A stretch of 64,000 bases of DNA. It comes from Flavobacterium sp. N2038 (lineage in GTDB: Bacteria > Bacteroidota > Bacteroidia > Flavobacteriales > Flavobacteriaceae). The stretch is from NCBI RefSeq assembly GCF_025947185.1, contig NZ_CP110001.1, positions 1,488,001 to 1,552,000 of the forward strand. Direction: 5' to 3'. Position numbers and translations under genes: made by a program. The notes beneath the pieces were generated by a model. That model did no database searches and was not told the DNA's origin. It worked only from the letters and a program-made list of their open reading frames with translations. Shown one piece after another: positions 17,013-25,655 of the stretch (positions within the stretch are counted from its first letter, which is position 1; each line of letters starts with the position of its first letter).

Positions 17013-17560
17013 GGGTTTTCAGGTGCGTTCGACCAAATAAGGTAATCACCGCCAAGCTCAATAATTTGTTCTTTCCAAAAATGAGTGGTCGATTTGCCAA
17101 TAATCTTGTTTTTGTAATTATTATCAGCAATGATCCAGGAGTTTCCCTGCATTTCATTTTCTAGCTGATTTTCATCCCAACCGGTATAGCCTAAGAAAAA
17201 ACGAATATTATTTTTGCTAATAGATCCGTCATTTATTAAGTCCTTTGTTGACTCAAAATCTCCGCCCCAATAAATTCCATTAGAAATCTCGACACTATTC
17301 GGGATCAGTTCTGGAATATTGTGAATGAAATACAGATTGTCCTGTTCAACAGGTCCTCCATTGTATATTTTAAAGTTGGCCTCAATCTCCGGAATTAAGT
17401 CATTAATAGTATATTTTAATGGTTTATTAATGATAAAACCTATTGATCCTTCTTTGTTATGGTCTGCTAATAATATTACCGATCTGTTAAAAGATAAATC
17501 TCCAATTATTGAAGGCTCGGCAATAAGCAGGTGTCCTTTTTTTAATTTTTCTGAAATCAT
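17000..17560 (-). CDS. YqgE/AlgH family protein
   Basis: 186 residues from the ATG at 17560 (MISEKLKKGHLLIAEPSI), where family homology begins; upstream in-frame starts would add an unrelated 33-residue extension overlapping the HU terminator. Family motifs: GHLLIAEPSIIGDLSFNRSV, GSIGFIINKPL, YNGGPVEQDNLYF, RFFLGYTGWDENQLENE and DYLIWSNAPENPYLN. YqgE/AlgH are cytoplasmic proteins of unclear biochemical role, once proposed as alginate regulators. Convergent with the aminotransferase gene. Confidence 0.93.
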   Translation of the reverse strand: MISEKLKKGHLLIAEPSIIGDLSFNRSVILLADHNKEGSIGFIINKPLKYTINDLIPEIEANFKIYNGGPVEQDNLYFIHNIPELIPNSVEISNGIYWGGDFESTKDLINDGSISKNNIRFFLGYTGWDENQLENEMQGNSWIIADNNYKNKIIGKSTTHFWKEQIIELGGDYLIWSNAPENPYLN

Positions 17561-17629
17561 ACGGCTACAATTTTTATTAAATTTAGTCATAAAAAAATTA
17601 AAATCCCAAATAAAATCGTTAAAGCGCAT

Positions 17630-17656
17630 AAAAAAACCCTCCATAAGGAGGGTTTT
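17630..17656 (-). terminator. Terminator of the HU gene
   Basis: Hairpin aaaccctcc-ataa-ggagggttt, followed on the minus strand by a long U run, 30 bp past the HU stop. Confidence 0.9.
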
Positions 17657-17687
17657 CATTATAATATAAGTTTAGAGAACTTGTTGA

Positions 17688-17960
17688 TTAGTTCACTGCA
17701 CCTTCTAATTCAGCTCCAGCTTTAAATTTTACTACGTTTTTAGCAGCAATTTTGATAGTTTTTCCTGTTTGAGGATTTCTACCATCTCTAGCAGCTCTCG
17801 CAGAAACTGACCAAGATCCGAAACCTACTAATGAAATTCTTCCGCCTTTTTTCAAAGTAGTTCCTACATTTCCTAAAAATGACTCTAAAGCTAATTTTGC
17901 CGCAGCTTTTGTGATTCCTGCATCAGCAGCGATAGCATCGATTAATTCTGATTTGTTCAT
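17688..17960 (-). CDS. HU-family nucleoid DNA-binding protein
   Basis: 90 residues, ATG start. It has the complete HU/IHF fold: MNKSELIDAIAADAGITKAA in the helical part, GRISLVGFGSWSV in the body, and the arm RDGRNPQTGKTIKIAAKNVVK with the DNA-intercalating Pro in NPQTG. It bends and compacts DNA as a homodimer or heterodimer. It has its own consensus promoter and terminator and is monocistronic. Confidence 0.97.
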   Translation of the reverse strand: MNKSELIDAIAADAGITKAAAKLALESFLGNVGTTLKKGGRISLVGFGSWSVSARAARDGRNPQTGKTIKIAAKNVVKFKAGAELEGAVN

Positions 17961-18004
17961 AATAATTAGTTATTAATTGTTGGTTAAAAAAAAATGTTAA
18001 TACA

Positions 18005-18034
18005 CAAATTTAGTAGGAAATCCGTTGCGTGCAA
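18005..18034 (-). promoter_or_regulatory. Promoter of the HU gene
   Basis: On the minus strand: TTG (18032-18034), 19-nt spacer, TAAATTTG (18005-18012), which fits the Bacteroidota sigma-A consensus exactly. It lies 45 bp before the start codon. Confidence 0.85.
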
Positions 18035-18141
18035 GCGTTTTCCATAAATTTAGCTAGAATTGTTAATAACTTGCTTTTTTTTGTTCATAAAGCAGGTTGT
18101 TTATCGATCAAAATCAGGTAGAAACCCCTGTTTTACTGAGC

Positions 18142-19089
18142 TTAATACACCTTTGCGCTATCAGAAAAAGTGATGCCGTTAAGTAATTCTGCAACCTGCA
18201 TTCTTTTTTTTCCGGGCAATTGTAAACTTAAAAGCTGAATGAAGCCTTCTTTGATAGCAATTTTGATTTCTTTTTTACTGCTAATTAAACTTCCGGTTTC
18301 ATAAGAATGAGCTTCCGGAACCAGTTTTGCTTCATATATTTTTACATTCAATTCTTCATTTTTATCCTTCAAAAAACACCATGCTGCCGGATAAGGACTT
18401 AAACCACGAATCAGATTATTGATTTCATCACCAGATTTTGTCCAGTCAATTTTACAGTTGTCCTTATTTAGCTTGTATGCAGTTTTAATATCTTCATTAT
18501 CTTCCTGAATTGTAGTGGTTACATTTCCGTTTTCAATAACTTTTAAAGTATCAATAACGGTTGTGCTTCCTAAATTCATCAGACGGTCATGTAATTGTCC
18601 TGCATTTTCTGTGGGCTCGATTGCAATTTCTGAGTTTAAAATCATAGCACCAGTGTCAATTTTATCATCAATAAAAAAGGTAGTAACACCGGTTTTGGTT
18701 TCCCCATTTATAATAGCCCAGTTTATCGGAGCTGCACCACGATAATTAGGCAACAAAGAAGCATGAAGATTAAAGGTTCCCAGACTCGGCATTTCCCAGA
18801 CTACTTTTGGCAGCATTCTAAAAGCGACAACAATTTGAAGATTTGCGTTTAAGGCTTTTAATTCTGCCAGAAAGTTTTCGTCTTTTAGATTAGTTGGTTG
18901 TAATAGTGTCAGATTATTTGCTAAAGCGTATTCCTTTACTGCCGAATATTTTATTTTTTGTCCGCGTCCAGCTGGTTTATCTGCAGCTGTGATAACACCA
19001 ACAACCTCGTAATTGTTTTTAAGAATGGTATCCAGAATGCCAACAGCAAATTCGGGAGTTCCCATGAATATAATTCGTAATTTTTCCAT
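18142..19089 (-). CDS. fmt: Methionyl-tRNA formyltransferase
   Basis: 315 residues, ATG start. It catalyses formylation of Met-tRNAi with 10-formyl-tetrahydrofolate, for translation initiation. Visible motifs: RIIFMGTPEFAVGIL at the start, FNLHASLLPNYRGAAPINWA with the catalytic Asn/His region, INGETKTGVTTFFIDDKIDTGAMI with the conserved Asp, and the C-terminal OB-like domain (DWTKSGDEINNLIRGLSPYP, LLPGKKRM-type end). It directly follows recQ: the stop of recQ and this ATG share one base (TAATG), which favours translational coupling. Confidence 0.97.
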   Translation of the reverse strand: MEKLRIIFMGTPEFAVGILDTILKNNYEVVGVITAADKPAGRGQKIKYSAVKEYALANNLTLLQPTNLKDENFLAELKALNANLQIVVAFRMLPKVVWEMPSLGTFNLHASLLPNYRGAAPINWAIINGETKTGVTTFFIDDKIDTGAMILNSEIAIEPTENAGQLHDRLMNLGSTTVIDTLKVIENGNVTTTIQEDNEDIKTAYKLNKDNCKIDWTKSGDEINNLIRGLSPYPAAWCFLKDKNEELNVKIYEAKLVPEAHSYETGSLISSKKEIKIAIKEGFIQLLSLQLPGKKRMQVAELLNGITFSDSAKVY

Positions 19090-20984
19090 TATGATTTTAA
19101 AGTATATTTATTATTCGCTAAAATAACGATATGATTGTTTTCTAATAATTCCTGAAGTACCAAAAGGATATCGCCTGTATCTAATTTTATCTGATTCTGA
19201 ATTTCTCGCGAAGTCAGAGCAGTCGCTTTCAAAAGATGCAGAATTTTATCTGCAATAGAATCTGCTTCGGTGATTTTTCCTTTTTGAGTAATACAATAAG
19301 AGCAGACACCACAATTCGCTTTACTCTCTTCGCCAAAATAATCGAGAACCAGTCTGTTTTTACACGTTTTGTCTTCCTTAATATAATATAACACAGAAGA
19401 AAGCTGATCTCTTTTAAGCTTGTTTTGTTTTTCCAGATATTTAGAAATCCGGTTTATAGTCAAATCATCTTCGCGAACTTCATTAAACAAAATTGTTGCG
19501 TCGTTATTTTTAGACTTGTATTCAATGATTTCTTTTTCTTTTAGTTTTTCTAAAAGTGTCGAAACCTGCTCTTCTGTATGATTGGATTTTTTAGCAATGA
19601 GCGAAAGATTCAGTGGGGTTTTCATTTCGTGAACTCCCGGATAGGTTCTTAGAATCGCCAGAATAATTTCCTCGTCATTCGGATTCAGACTCATGTAGCG
19701 AATTACTTCTTTCGATTCAATTAAAAACTGCATCGTAACTTTTTCTGAAAATTCCTGAGACATCGTGATAATTCCCTGTTGATTCAAAAACTGCAAAGCA
19801 TTATAAGTTTTTAAAGTAGGGAAGTCATATTTATTGCAAAAATGATTCATCTTAAAAGAATACGAATCGTCCAAACCTTCGCCATAGGCAATCTGAAAAT
19901 AATTGCAGAGCTTAACATACATGGTTTTTAGGAATTTTTTGTCAGGAAGAATGCTTAAAAATTGCTGTTCGGTCTGGTTGGCATCGGAGTTATTAAACAA
20001 CAAAACCGAAAAAGCTTTTTCGCCATTTCGTCCTGCTCTTCCCGATTCCTGATAGTAATTCTCTAAGTTTTCGGGCAATTGTGTATGAATAACGGTTTTA
20101 ACATTGTCTTTGTCAATTCCCATTCCAAATGCATTTGTCGCTACAATAACCTGTGCTTGTTCCGACATCCACAATTGCATATTCTTGTCTTTTTCCTGAG
20201 ATGAAAGCCCTCCGTGATAATACGTGGCGCTAAAACCTAATGACTGCAATTGTGTTGAGATATTCAGGCAGGATTTTCTGTTTCGGACATATATAATAGA
20301 GGGCTGAGGATTTTTCTTTAAAATCTGCTCAATGCGATACAATTTGTCTTCAATTTCAAATACCATGTAAGCAATATTCTTTCTCTCAAAAGACTGCTGA
20401 AAAAGTTTAACATCTTTTAAACCCAGCTCGGTTTTAATGTCTTCAACAACCCTTGGAGTTGCCGTCGCGGTTAAAGCTAAAAATGGAATCTTAGGAAAGA
20501 ATTTTTTAAGTTCAGAAATTTTTAAGTAAGCCGGTCTGAAATCGTGACCCCATTGAGAAACACAATGCGCTTCGTCTATAGCAATTAAATTGATAGGAAG
20601 ATTTTTAATACGCTCCAGAATCCAGTCTGATTGTAAACGCTCCGGTGATAGATAAAGAAATTTGTAATTTCCAAATTGGCAGTTGTCCAGAAGATCAATA
20701 ATCTCTTCTGTGTGAATTCCGCCCGTAAGGGCAATCGCTTTTATATCTCTTTTTTGCAAATTCGCCACCTGATCCTTCATCAAAGCAATCAAAGGTGAAA
20801 CCACAAGACAAATTCCTTCACGCATCATGGACGGAACCTGAAAGCAAATTGATTTTCCGCCCCCTGTTGGTAAAAGCGCAAAAGTATCCTGACCCTCTAA
20901 TACTGAATCAATAATTTCCTTTTGCAAAGGACGAAAACTTTCATGTTTCCAGTATTTTAAAAGAATCTCTTGTGCTTCCTGCAT
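19089..20984 (-). CDS. recQ: RecQ-family ATP-dependent DNA helicase
   Basis: 631 residues from the ATG at 20984 (MQEAQEILLKYW); an in-frame TTG six bases upstream is the alternative. SF2 helicase motifs: SFRPLQKEII, LLPTGGGKSICFQVP (Walker A), AIDEAHCVSQWGHDFRP (DEAH box), LALTATAT, YYQESGRAGRNG. The RQC zinc-binding Cys set appears at about 545-570 (CKNRLVLDYFGEE, CGVCSYC). There is no HRDC domain; the C-terminus is a short winged-helix-like part (LTSREIQNQIKLDTGDILLV). It unwinds DNA in recombination and replication repair. Confidence 0.95.
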   Translation of the reverse strand: MQEAQEILLKYWKHESFRPLQKEIIDSVLEGQDTFALLPTGGGKSICFQVPSMMREGICLVVSPLIALMKDQVANLQKRDIKAIALTGGIHTEEIIDLLDNCQFGNYKFLYLSPERLQSDWILERIKNLPINLIAIDEAHCVSQWGHDFRPAYLKISELKKFFPKIPFLALTATATPRVVEDIKTELGLKDVKLFQQSFERKNIAYMVFEIEDKLYRIEQILKKNPQPSIIYVRNRKSCLNISTQLQSLGFSATYYHGGLSSQEKDKNMQLWMSEQAQVIVATNAFGMGIDKDNVKTVIHTQLPENLENYYQESGRAGRNGEKAFSVLLFNNSDANQTEQQFLSILPDKKFLKTMYVKLCNYFQIAYGEGLDDSYSFKMNHFCNKYDFPTLKTYNALQFLNQQGIITMSQEFSEKVTMQFLIESKEVIRYMSLNPNDEEIILAILRTYPGVHEMKTPLNLSLIAKKSNHTEEQVSTLLEKLKEKEIIEYKSKNNDATILFNEVREDDLTINRISKYLEKQNKLKRDQLSSVLYYIKEDKTCKNRLVLDYFGEESKANCGVCSYCITQKGKITEADSIADKILHLLKATALTSREIQNQIKLDTGDILLVLQELLENNHIVILANNKYTLKS

Positions 20985-21048
20985 GGCCAAAGTGTTAAAG
21001 TTAAAAATTTAGAAATCAGTTTCTAGTTTTGCAACTTTAAACCCGCCA

Positions 21049-21582
21049 CTAAATTTTATCTAAGATATAAAGAATTCTGTTTTCAACTGTATCTTTTGGA
21101 ACCTCAATTAAATCGTAACCATATTTCTTATAGGTTTCAATAAGGTGATCCTGAATTTCTAATGCTTGTTCAAAATTTTCATAACGCTCTGTGTCGCTTT
21201 GGTAAATTTCTTCCCAAGGGGGTAAAATAAAAGTTTTAGAATATTTAAAATCCTCACAAGCTTTTGTAAAATGCTCCGGATATTCATCACCAATATAATC
21301 CATATAAGCTACAACATCTGGAATTCCTCTGTCTATAAAAACTACATTGTCCGGCTCTTCTTTGGCATTTTTAAATTGCTGAATACGACCTTCCAGTAAC
21401 ATTTCGCTAAACAATAAAGGCTCTTCCAAAAACAATTGGTCAATGCCTCGTTGCTGTGCTTCGAGTGTAACTTGTCTTGAAATTTCAGGGTAACAGCAGT
21501 AGCCACGAGCCACTAATTCGTTAATAAGCGTAGATTTTCCTGTACCAGGACCGCCAAGGAGAACTATGATTTCTTTTTGCAC
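21049..21582 (-). CDS. AAA-family ATPase / nucleoside-kinase-like P-loop protein
   Basis: 177 residues from the GTG at 21582 (VQKEIIVLLGGPGTGKST). An earlier TTG at 21603 overlaps the presumed -7 element, so the GTG start is preferred. The Walker A is GGPGTGKST. A Walker-B-like VVFIDRGIPDV follows at about 98-108, and DHLIETYKKYGYDLIEVPK near the end is typical of NadR/thymidylate-kinase-like P-loop ATPases. Substrate unknown. Confidence 0.85.
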   Translation of the reverse strand: MQKEIIVLLGGPGTGKSTLINELVARGYCCYPEISRQVTLEAQQRGIDQLFLEEPLLFSEMLLEGRIQQFKNAKEEPDNVVFIDRGIPDVVAYMDYIGDEYPEHFTKACEDFKYSKTFILPPWEEIYQSDTERYENFEQALEIQDHLIETYKKYGYDLIEVPKDTVENRILYILDKI

Positions 21583-21600
21583 TATTCTAAAAATAAAGCG

Positions 21601-21608
21601 CAAATTTA
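21601..21608 (-). promoter_or_regulatory. -7 element of the P-loop ATPase gene
   Basis: Minus-strand TAAATTTG ends 19 bases before the GTG start codon, implying a very short leader. No clear -33 TTG. Confidence 0.5.
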
Positions 21609-21671
21609 CCTAAACTTATTTATAATTAAAAAGAATATTTACTAGAAGCGAAAGATTTGATGTTTTTGGAC

Positions 21672-21778
21672 TGAGCTGGACTAAAGTCCAGCTCTACAAT
21701 ATTGGTTCATTCCTTCGGAATTTTAAAAAGAGCCATAGGCTCGTTAAATCTTGTAGGGCTGGACTTTAGTCCAGTCTG
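21672..21778. repeat. Inverted palindromic intergenic repeat (ctggactaaagtccag type)
   Basis: Two palindromic halves, gagctggact-aa-agtccagctc (21673-21694) and ctggactttagtccag (21759-21774), are also inverted copies of each other, including the flanking ctctacaa / ttgtaggg. About 50 bp with ttccttcggaa lies between. It is a REP/MITE-like element in the 282-bp gap between two minus-strand genes. Nothing else is seen in the gap. Confidence 0.8.
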
Positions 21779-21864
21779 GAATGCGTATTTTTAGAATGTG
21801 TGAAAATTTTTAAATTTTGCAGGAAATTGAAATGTTATTTTTGAATTTTGGTTTGCCAAATTTC

Positions 21865-22782
21865 TTACTCACAAAATAAATACTTCCCAGGATCCTTGCT
21901 ATTTTTATTAGAAGGAATAATCAAATGCGATTGGAATTTCTTTTCTTTCAAAACATCATTTACAAAATCGAGGACATATTGCTGTCCCTGATGAAAAAGA
22001 TAACCGGAGAATTCATGTCCTCCTCCACAGAAAGTAATCAGTTCAATATCTTTATGTAAATCCTGCATCTGATTATAAACGGCATAAGAACCAAAAAGAA
22101 TCAGCCATCCTGAAGCATTTGTTGGGCACGAGCGATGTGACCCTGCGCCATAAGGAACCGTGTCATCATTATTTCCGTGCGCCAGTAACATTGGAATTGC
22201 TTTTTCTTTGGTAATTAAATTAATATCCTGAATAGCCCCCGAACCTCCAATAAAACCTTTGTATTTGAAATTTTCCGGCAAATTATTTTTATATAAATTC
22301 ATTAATTTATAATCCCAAAATGAGGCGTGAAAACCGATTTCGGCCCCGGCACTAATTCCGGAAATAAAGATTTTTGAAGTATCGAGATTGTATTTTTCGG
22401 CGTTTTCAATTAAATAAGAAGTTGCCTGCCACATATCACTCACGCCAATCTGAATGGCTTTTATTTTTTCGGTCAAAGTGCCTTTACAGCCAAAATCTTT
22501 CCCTTTCATGTATAAACTGTACGAAATGCTGGCAACGGCATAGCCATTTTGTGCCATAAAGATCCCAAATTCTTTCTCGCTTGTTCGTTCGCCACCAGAG
22601 AATCCTCCACCAAAAGCAAACATAATTAATGGAGTTTTTTCTCCCGTTTTTTTCTTTGGCAGATATAAATCTAAATCCAGTTTTAGTGTGTCATTCTGAA
22701 AATAAGTTAAGGTTTTGATTTCCTGTGCCTGGTTGTTGTAAAAAGTGAAAACAGTGAAGAGTAAGAAGATAATTTTTTTCAT
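21865..22782 (-). CDS. Secreted alpha/beta-hydrolase (esterase/dienelactone hydrolase-like)
   Basis: 305 residues from the ATG at 22782, where a signal peptide (MKKIIFLLFTVFTFYNNQAQ) begins; the in-frame extension upstream lacks one. The oxyanion region is FAFGGGFSGGERTS, the nucleophile elbow is ISGISAGAEIGF (GxSxG), the acidic residue lies in AHGNNDDTVPYG and the His in CGGGHEFSGY. This complete catalytic triad supports a periplasmic or secreted carboxylesterase or peptidase. The substrate is unknown. It is monocistronic, with intergenic repeats on both sides. Confidence 0.88.
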   Translation of the reverse strand: MKKIIFLLFTVFTFYNNQAQEIKTLTYFQNDTLKLDLDLYLPKKKTGEKTPLIMFAFGGGFSGGERTSEKEFGIFMAQNGYAVASISYSLYMKGKDFGCKGTLTEKIKAIQIGVSDMWQATSYLIENAEKYNLDTSKIFISGISAGAEIGFHASFWDYKLMNLYKNNLPENFKYKGFIGGSGAIQDINLITKEKAIPMLLAHGNNDDTVPYGAGSHRSCPTNASGWLILFGSYAVYNQMQDLHKDIELITFCGGGHEFSGYLFHQGQQYVLDFVNDVLKEKKFQSHLIIPSNKNSKDPGKYLFCE

Positions 22783-22869
22783 TGCAATATGTTTTGATTT
22801 CTCAATTCCGATAGTTGTCGGAAGCAAATCGGAGAAGATTCAAATATAAAGGTTTGTCGTGAATTTTAA

Positions 22870-23000
22870 TTAATCAGGAGGTAGTAAATTTAGTGAACTA
22901 AGATTTTCAAATGTAATTAGTGTAAATTAGTGAAATTCGTGGCGAAAAACGGACTGTTTTTTCACAAGAAAAAATCTAAAATCTAAAAACCAAAATCTGA
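22870..23000. repeat. Degenerate intergenic repeat DNA before DUF493
   Basis: Contains the gtaaattagtgaaattcgtggc motif, a relative of the gccacgaattacac-type repeat also seen near 25490 and 50400, and a short A-rich tract of aaatctaaaa units. No gene is visible in the 256-bp gap. Confidence 0.5.
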
Positions 23001-23011
23001 AAGCAAAAGCG

Positions 23012-23019
23012 TATATTTG
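23012..23019 (+). promoter_or_regulatory. -7 element of the DUF493/DUF4290/murA operon
   Basis: TATATTTG fits TAnnTTTG, ending 19 bp before the DUF493 start; no clear TTG at -33. Confidence 0.55.
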
Positions 23020-23038
23020 CGTTTATTTTTAATTACGA

Positions 23039-23335
23039 ATGGAGAACGATAAAGAAAAAAATACAGCCGAATTTTACGAAAGATTAAAAGTCGAATTAGA
23101 TAATGCAAATACTTGGCCTGCAGAATATTTGTATAAATTTATTGTGCCAACAGTTGCAGATAACGTAGAGCGTGTTGAAAAAGCTTTTGACGGTATGGGA
23201 GCTGTTATTAAAACAACTAAATCTAAAACGGGTAAATTTACCAGTGTTTCTGTTGATGTTACAATGCATAGCTCTGATGCTGTTATTGGTAAATACAAAG
23301 AAGTTTCTACAATAGAAGGTATAGTTTCATTATAA
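23039..23335 (+). CDS. DUF493 (YbeD-like) protein
   Basis: 98 residues, ATG start. The ferredoxin-like pattern WPAEYLYKFIVPTVADNVER ... FTSVSVDVTMHSSDAVIGKY matches DUF493/YbeD, a small ACT-like fold of unknown role; E. coli YbeD is linked to lipoate metabolism only by gene position. It is the first gene of an operon with the DUF4290 gene 3 bp downstream and murA after that. Confidence 0.88.
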   Translation: MENDKEKNTAEFYERLKVELDNANTWPAEYLYKFIVPTVADNVERVEKAFDGMGAVIKTTKSKTGKFTSVSVDVTMHSSDAVIGKYKEVSTIEGIVSL

Positions 23336-23338
23336 CTT

Positions 23339-24058
23339 ATGAACGAAAAATATAAAAAAGAGAACGCCAACGACGTCGTATTTAATTTAGAATATAATTC
23401 TGAAAGACAGCGTTTATTAATTCCGGAGTATGGTCGTCATTTGCAAAAACTGATTGATCAGGCAACTGTTATTGAAGATGCTGAAACACGTAATAAGGCA
23501 GCAAAGTACATTATACAGGTAATGGGGAGTTTAAATCCGCATTTACGAGATGTACCCGATTTTCAGCATAAATTATGGGATCAGCTTTTTATTATGTCTG
23601 ATTTTAAATTAGATGTAGAATCGCCATATCCAATTCCGTCAAGAGATGTTTTGCAGTTAAAACCAGATGTTTTACAATACCCGCAAAATTTTCCAAAATA
23701 CCGATTTTATGGTAATAACATCAAATATATGATTGATGTTGCCAATAAATGGGAAGAAGGTGAGATGAAAAACGCTTTGGTTTTGGTTATTGCAAACCAT
23801 ATGAAAAAATCATTCTTAAGCTGGAACAAAGACACGGTAAAAGATGATGTAATTTTCGAACATTTATATGAATTATCCGGAGGAAAGATCAATTTATTAC
23901 AAAGCACAGAAGAGCTTTTGAATACAACCGATCTTATGCGCACAAATAAACGCATGTCAAACAAAATTTCACCTGCCGGACAGCCGAAAATTCAAAACAA
24001 CAAGAACAACAATAAAGGCGGTAAAAAGCCTTTTCAAAAAAATAATAATCAGAAATAA
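23339..24058 (+). CDS. DUF4290-family protein
   Basis: 239 residues, ATG start. A helical, soluble protein restricted to Bacteroidota as far as I know; VFNLEYNSERQRLLIPEYGR and LWDQLFIMSDFKLDVESPYP are its recognisable blocks. The C-terminal 30 residues are disordered and rich in Asn and Lys (KNNNKGGKKPFQKNN), suggesting nucleic-acid or ribosome contact. Function is unknown. Its place between DUF493 and murA is common in flavobacteria. Confidence 0.85.
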   Translation: MNEKYKKENANDVVFNLEYNSERQRLLIPEYGRHLQKLIDQATVIEDAETRNKAAKYIIQVMGSLNPHLRDVPDFQHKLWDQLFIMSDFKLDVESPYPIPSRDVLQLKPDVLQYPQNFPKYRFYGNNIKYMIDVANKWEEGEMKNALVLVIANHMKKSFLSWNKDTVKDDVIFEHLYELSGGKINLLQSTEELLNTTDLMRTNKRMSNKISPAGQPKIQNNKNNNKGGKKPFQKNNNQK

Positions 24059-24163
24059 AAAAAGTTGCTAAGTGTCTAAGATACTAAGTTGCTAAGTTTT
24101 TTTATAAAGATAAAAAGCTTAATGCCTTAGAACCTTTGTAACTCAGAACCTTAAAAAAGATCT
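24059..24163. repeat. Intergenic repeat of the gctaagg/ccttag family
   Basis: The 105-bp gap before murA holds agttgctaagtgtctaag-like units and, inverted, ccttagaacctttg/actcagaacctt. The same units make up the outer arms at 42607-42786. No gene is visible. Confidence 0.65.
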
Positions 24164-25477
24164 ATGGGAATTTTTAAAATCGAAGGAGGAACTCCTTTAA
24201 AAGGAGAAATCACTCCACAAGGAGCAAAAAATGAGGCATTACAAATTTTATGTGCCGTGCTTCTAACGGGAGAGAAAGTAAAAATTAATAATATTCCTGA
24301 TATTATAGACATCAATAAATTAATCACTTTGTTGGGTAATTTAGGGGTGAAAATTCAACGCAATGAACCGGGTTCAATCACTTTTCAGGCTGATGAGGTT
24401 AATGTTGGATATTTAGAAACAGAAGCTTTCAAAAAAGAAGGCGGAGCTCTTCGTGGTTCTATTATGATTGTTGGGCCGCTTTTGGCTCGTTTCGGAAAAG
24501 GATATATCCCAAAACCAGGAGGAGATAAAATTGGCCGTCGTAGATTAGATACACATTTTGAAGGTTTTATTAACCTTGGAGCAAAATTCAGATATAACAG
24601 AGAAGATCACTTTTACGGAGTAGAATCTCCGGCTGAGGGATTGAAAGGAACAGATATGCTTTTAGACGAAGCATCTGTAACTGGCACTGCAAACATTGTA
24701 ATGGCTGCTGTTTTAGCAAAAGGAACAACAACTGTTTATAATGCTGCTTGTGAGCCTTACTTACAGCAGTTATGTAAAATGTTGAACTCTATGGGGGCAA
24801 AAATCACAGGAGTTGGTTCTAACTTATTAACTATTGAAGGTGTTGAAAGCCTTGGTGGATGTGAGCACAGAATTTTACCTGACATGATCGAAATTGGTTC
24901 CTGGATTGGTCTTGCAGCTATGACAAAAAGTGAAATTACGATCAAAAATGTAAGCTGGGAAAACTTAGGTTTGATTCCAAATACATTTAGAAAATTGGGT
25001 ATTACAATCGAAAAACGTAACGACGATATTTACATTCCGGCTCATAAAGACGGATATGAAGTAAAAACAGATATCGATGGTTCTATTCTGACAATTGCAG
25101 ATGCACCATGGCCTGGATTTACACCAGATTTATTAAGTATTGTTTTGGTTGTGGCAACTCAGGCAAAAGGAGATGTTTTAATTCACCAAAAAATGTTTGA
25201 AAGCCGTTTGTTCTTTGTAGATAAATTAATCGATATGGGAGCAAAAATTATGTTATGTGACCCGCACAGAGCTGTGGTTATGGGGCATAATTTTGAATCT
25301 CAATTGAAAGCAACGACAATGTCATCTCCTGATATTCGAGCAGGAATTTCATTATTGATCGCAGCGCTTTCTGCAAAAGGAACAAGTACGATTCAAAATA
25401 TTGAACAAATTGACCGTGGATACGAGCGTATCGATGAGCGCTTAAGAGCAATCGGCGCAAAAATCGTGAGAGCGTAA
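24164..25477 (+). CDS. murA: UDP-N-acetylglucosamine 1-carboxyvinyltransferase
   Basis: 437 residues, ATG start. It transfers enolpyruvate from PEP to UDP-GlcNAc, the first committed step of peptidoglycan synthesis. Motifs: GGTPLKGEITPQGAKNEALQ with the catalytic Lys-Asn pair, GPLLARFGKGYIPKPGGDKIG, and DIRAGISLLIAALSAKG at the C-terminal end of the fold. In the loop the residue equal to E. coli Cys115 (PGGC) is Asp (PGGD). Asp at this place is known to make MurA enzymes insensitive to fosfomycin, so resistance can be expected from sequence. Last gene of the operon. Confidence 0.96.
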   Translation: MGIFKIEGGTPLKGEITPQGAKNEALQILCAVLLTGEKVKINNIPDIIDINKLITLLGNLGVKIQRNEPGSITFQADEVNVGYLETEAFKKEGGALRGSIMIVGPLLARFGKGYIPKPGGDKIGRRRLDTHFEGFINLGAKFRYNREDHFYGVESPAEGLKGTDMLLDEASVTGTANIVMAAVLAKGTTTVYNAACEPYLQQLCKMLNSMGAKITGVGSNLLTIEGVESLGGCEHRILPDMIEIGSWIGLAAMTKSEITIKNVSWENLGLIPNTFRKLGITIEKRNDDIYIPAHKDGYEVKTDIDGSILTIADAPWPGFTPDLLSIVLVVATQAKGDVLIHQKMFESRLFFVDKLIDMGAKIMLCDPHRAVVMGHNFESQLKATTMSSPDIRAGISLLIAALSAKGTSTIQNIEQIDRGYERIDERLRAIGAKIVRA

Positions 25478-25489
25478 ATTAAGAGTTAG

Positions 25490-25640
25490 CCACGACACGA
25501 GCGAAAGCGAACTGGCGAAGCAATTAACGAATTACACAAAATTATCATTGTGTTTTATTGCACTATTTTTTTTGAATAAAATTTCGGAAGTTATAATTAG
25601 TTTAATTCGTGATCCCGATAGCTATCGGGAGTGGCAAAAA
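25490..25640. repeat. Intergenic repeats between murA and the cation-efflux gene
   Basis: Contains the gccacgacacgagcgaaagc / gaattacac motif family and an 18-nt perfect palindrome tcccgatagctatcggga at 25613-25630. No gene in the 178-bp gap. Confidence 0.65.
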
Positions 25641-25655
25641 AATAAATGTCTTTAA

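Noticed and set aside
17561..17659. 33-codon extension of YqgE
   Set aside because: It overlaps the HU terminator and shows no homology; the family begins at MISEKLKKG.
21672..21778. Palindromic repeats as a CRISPR array
   Set aside because: Only two halves, no regular spacers and no cas genes in the window.
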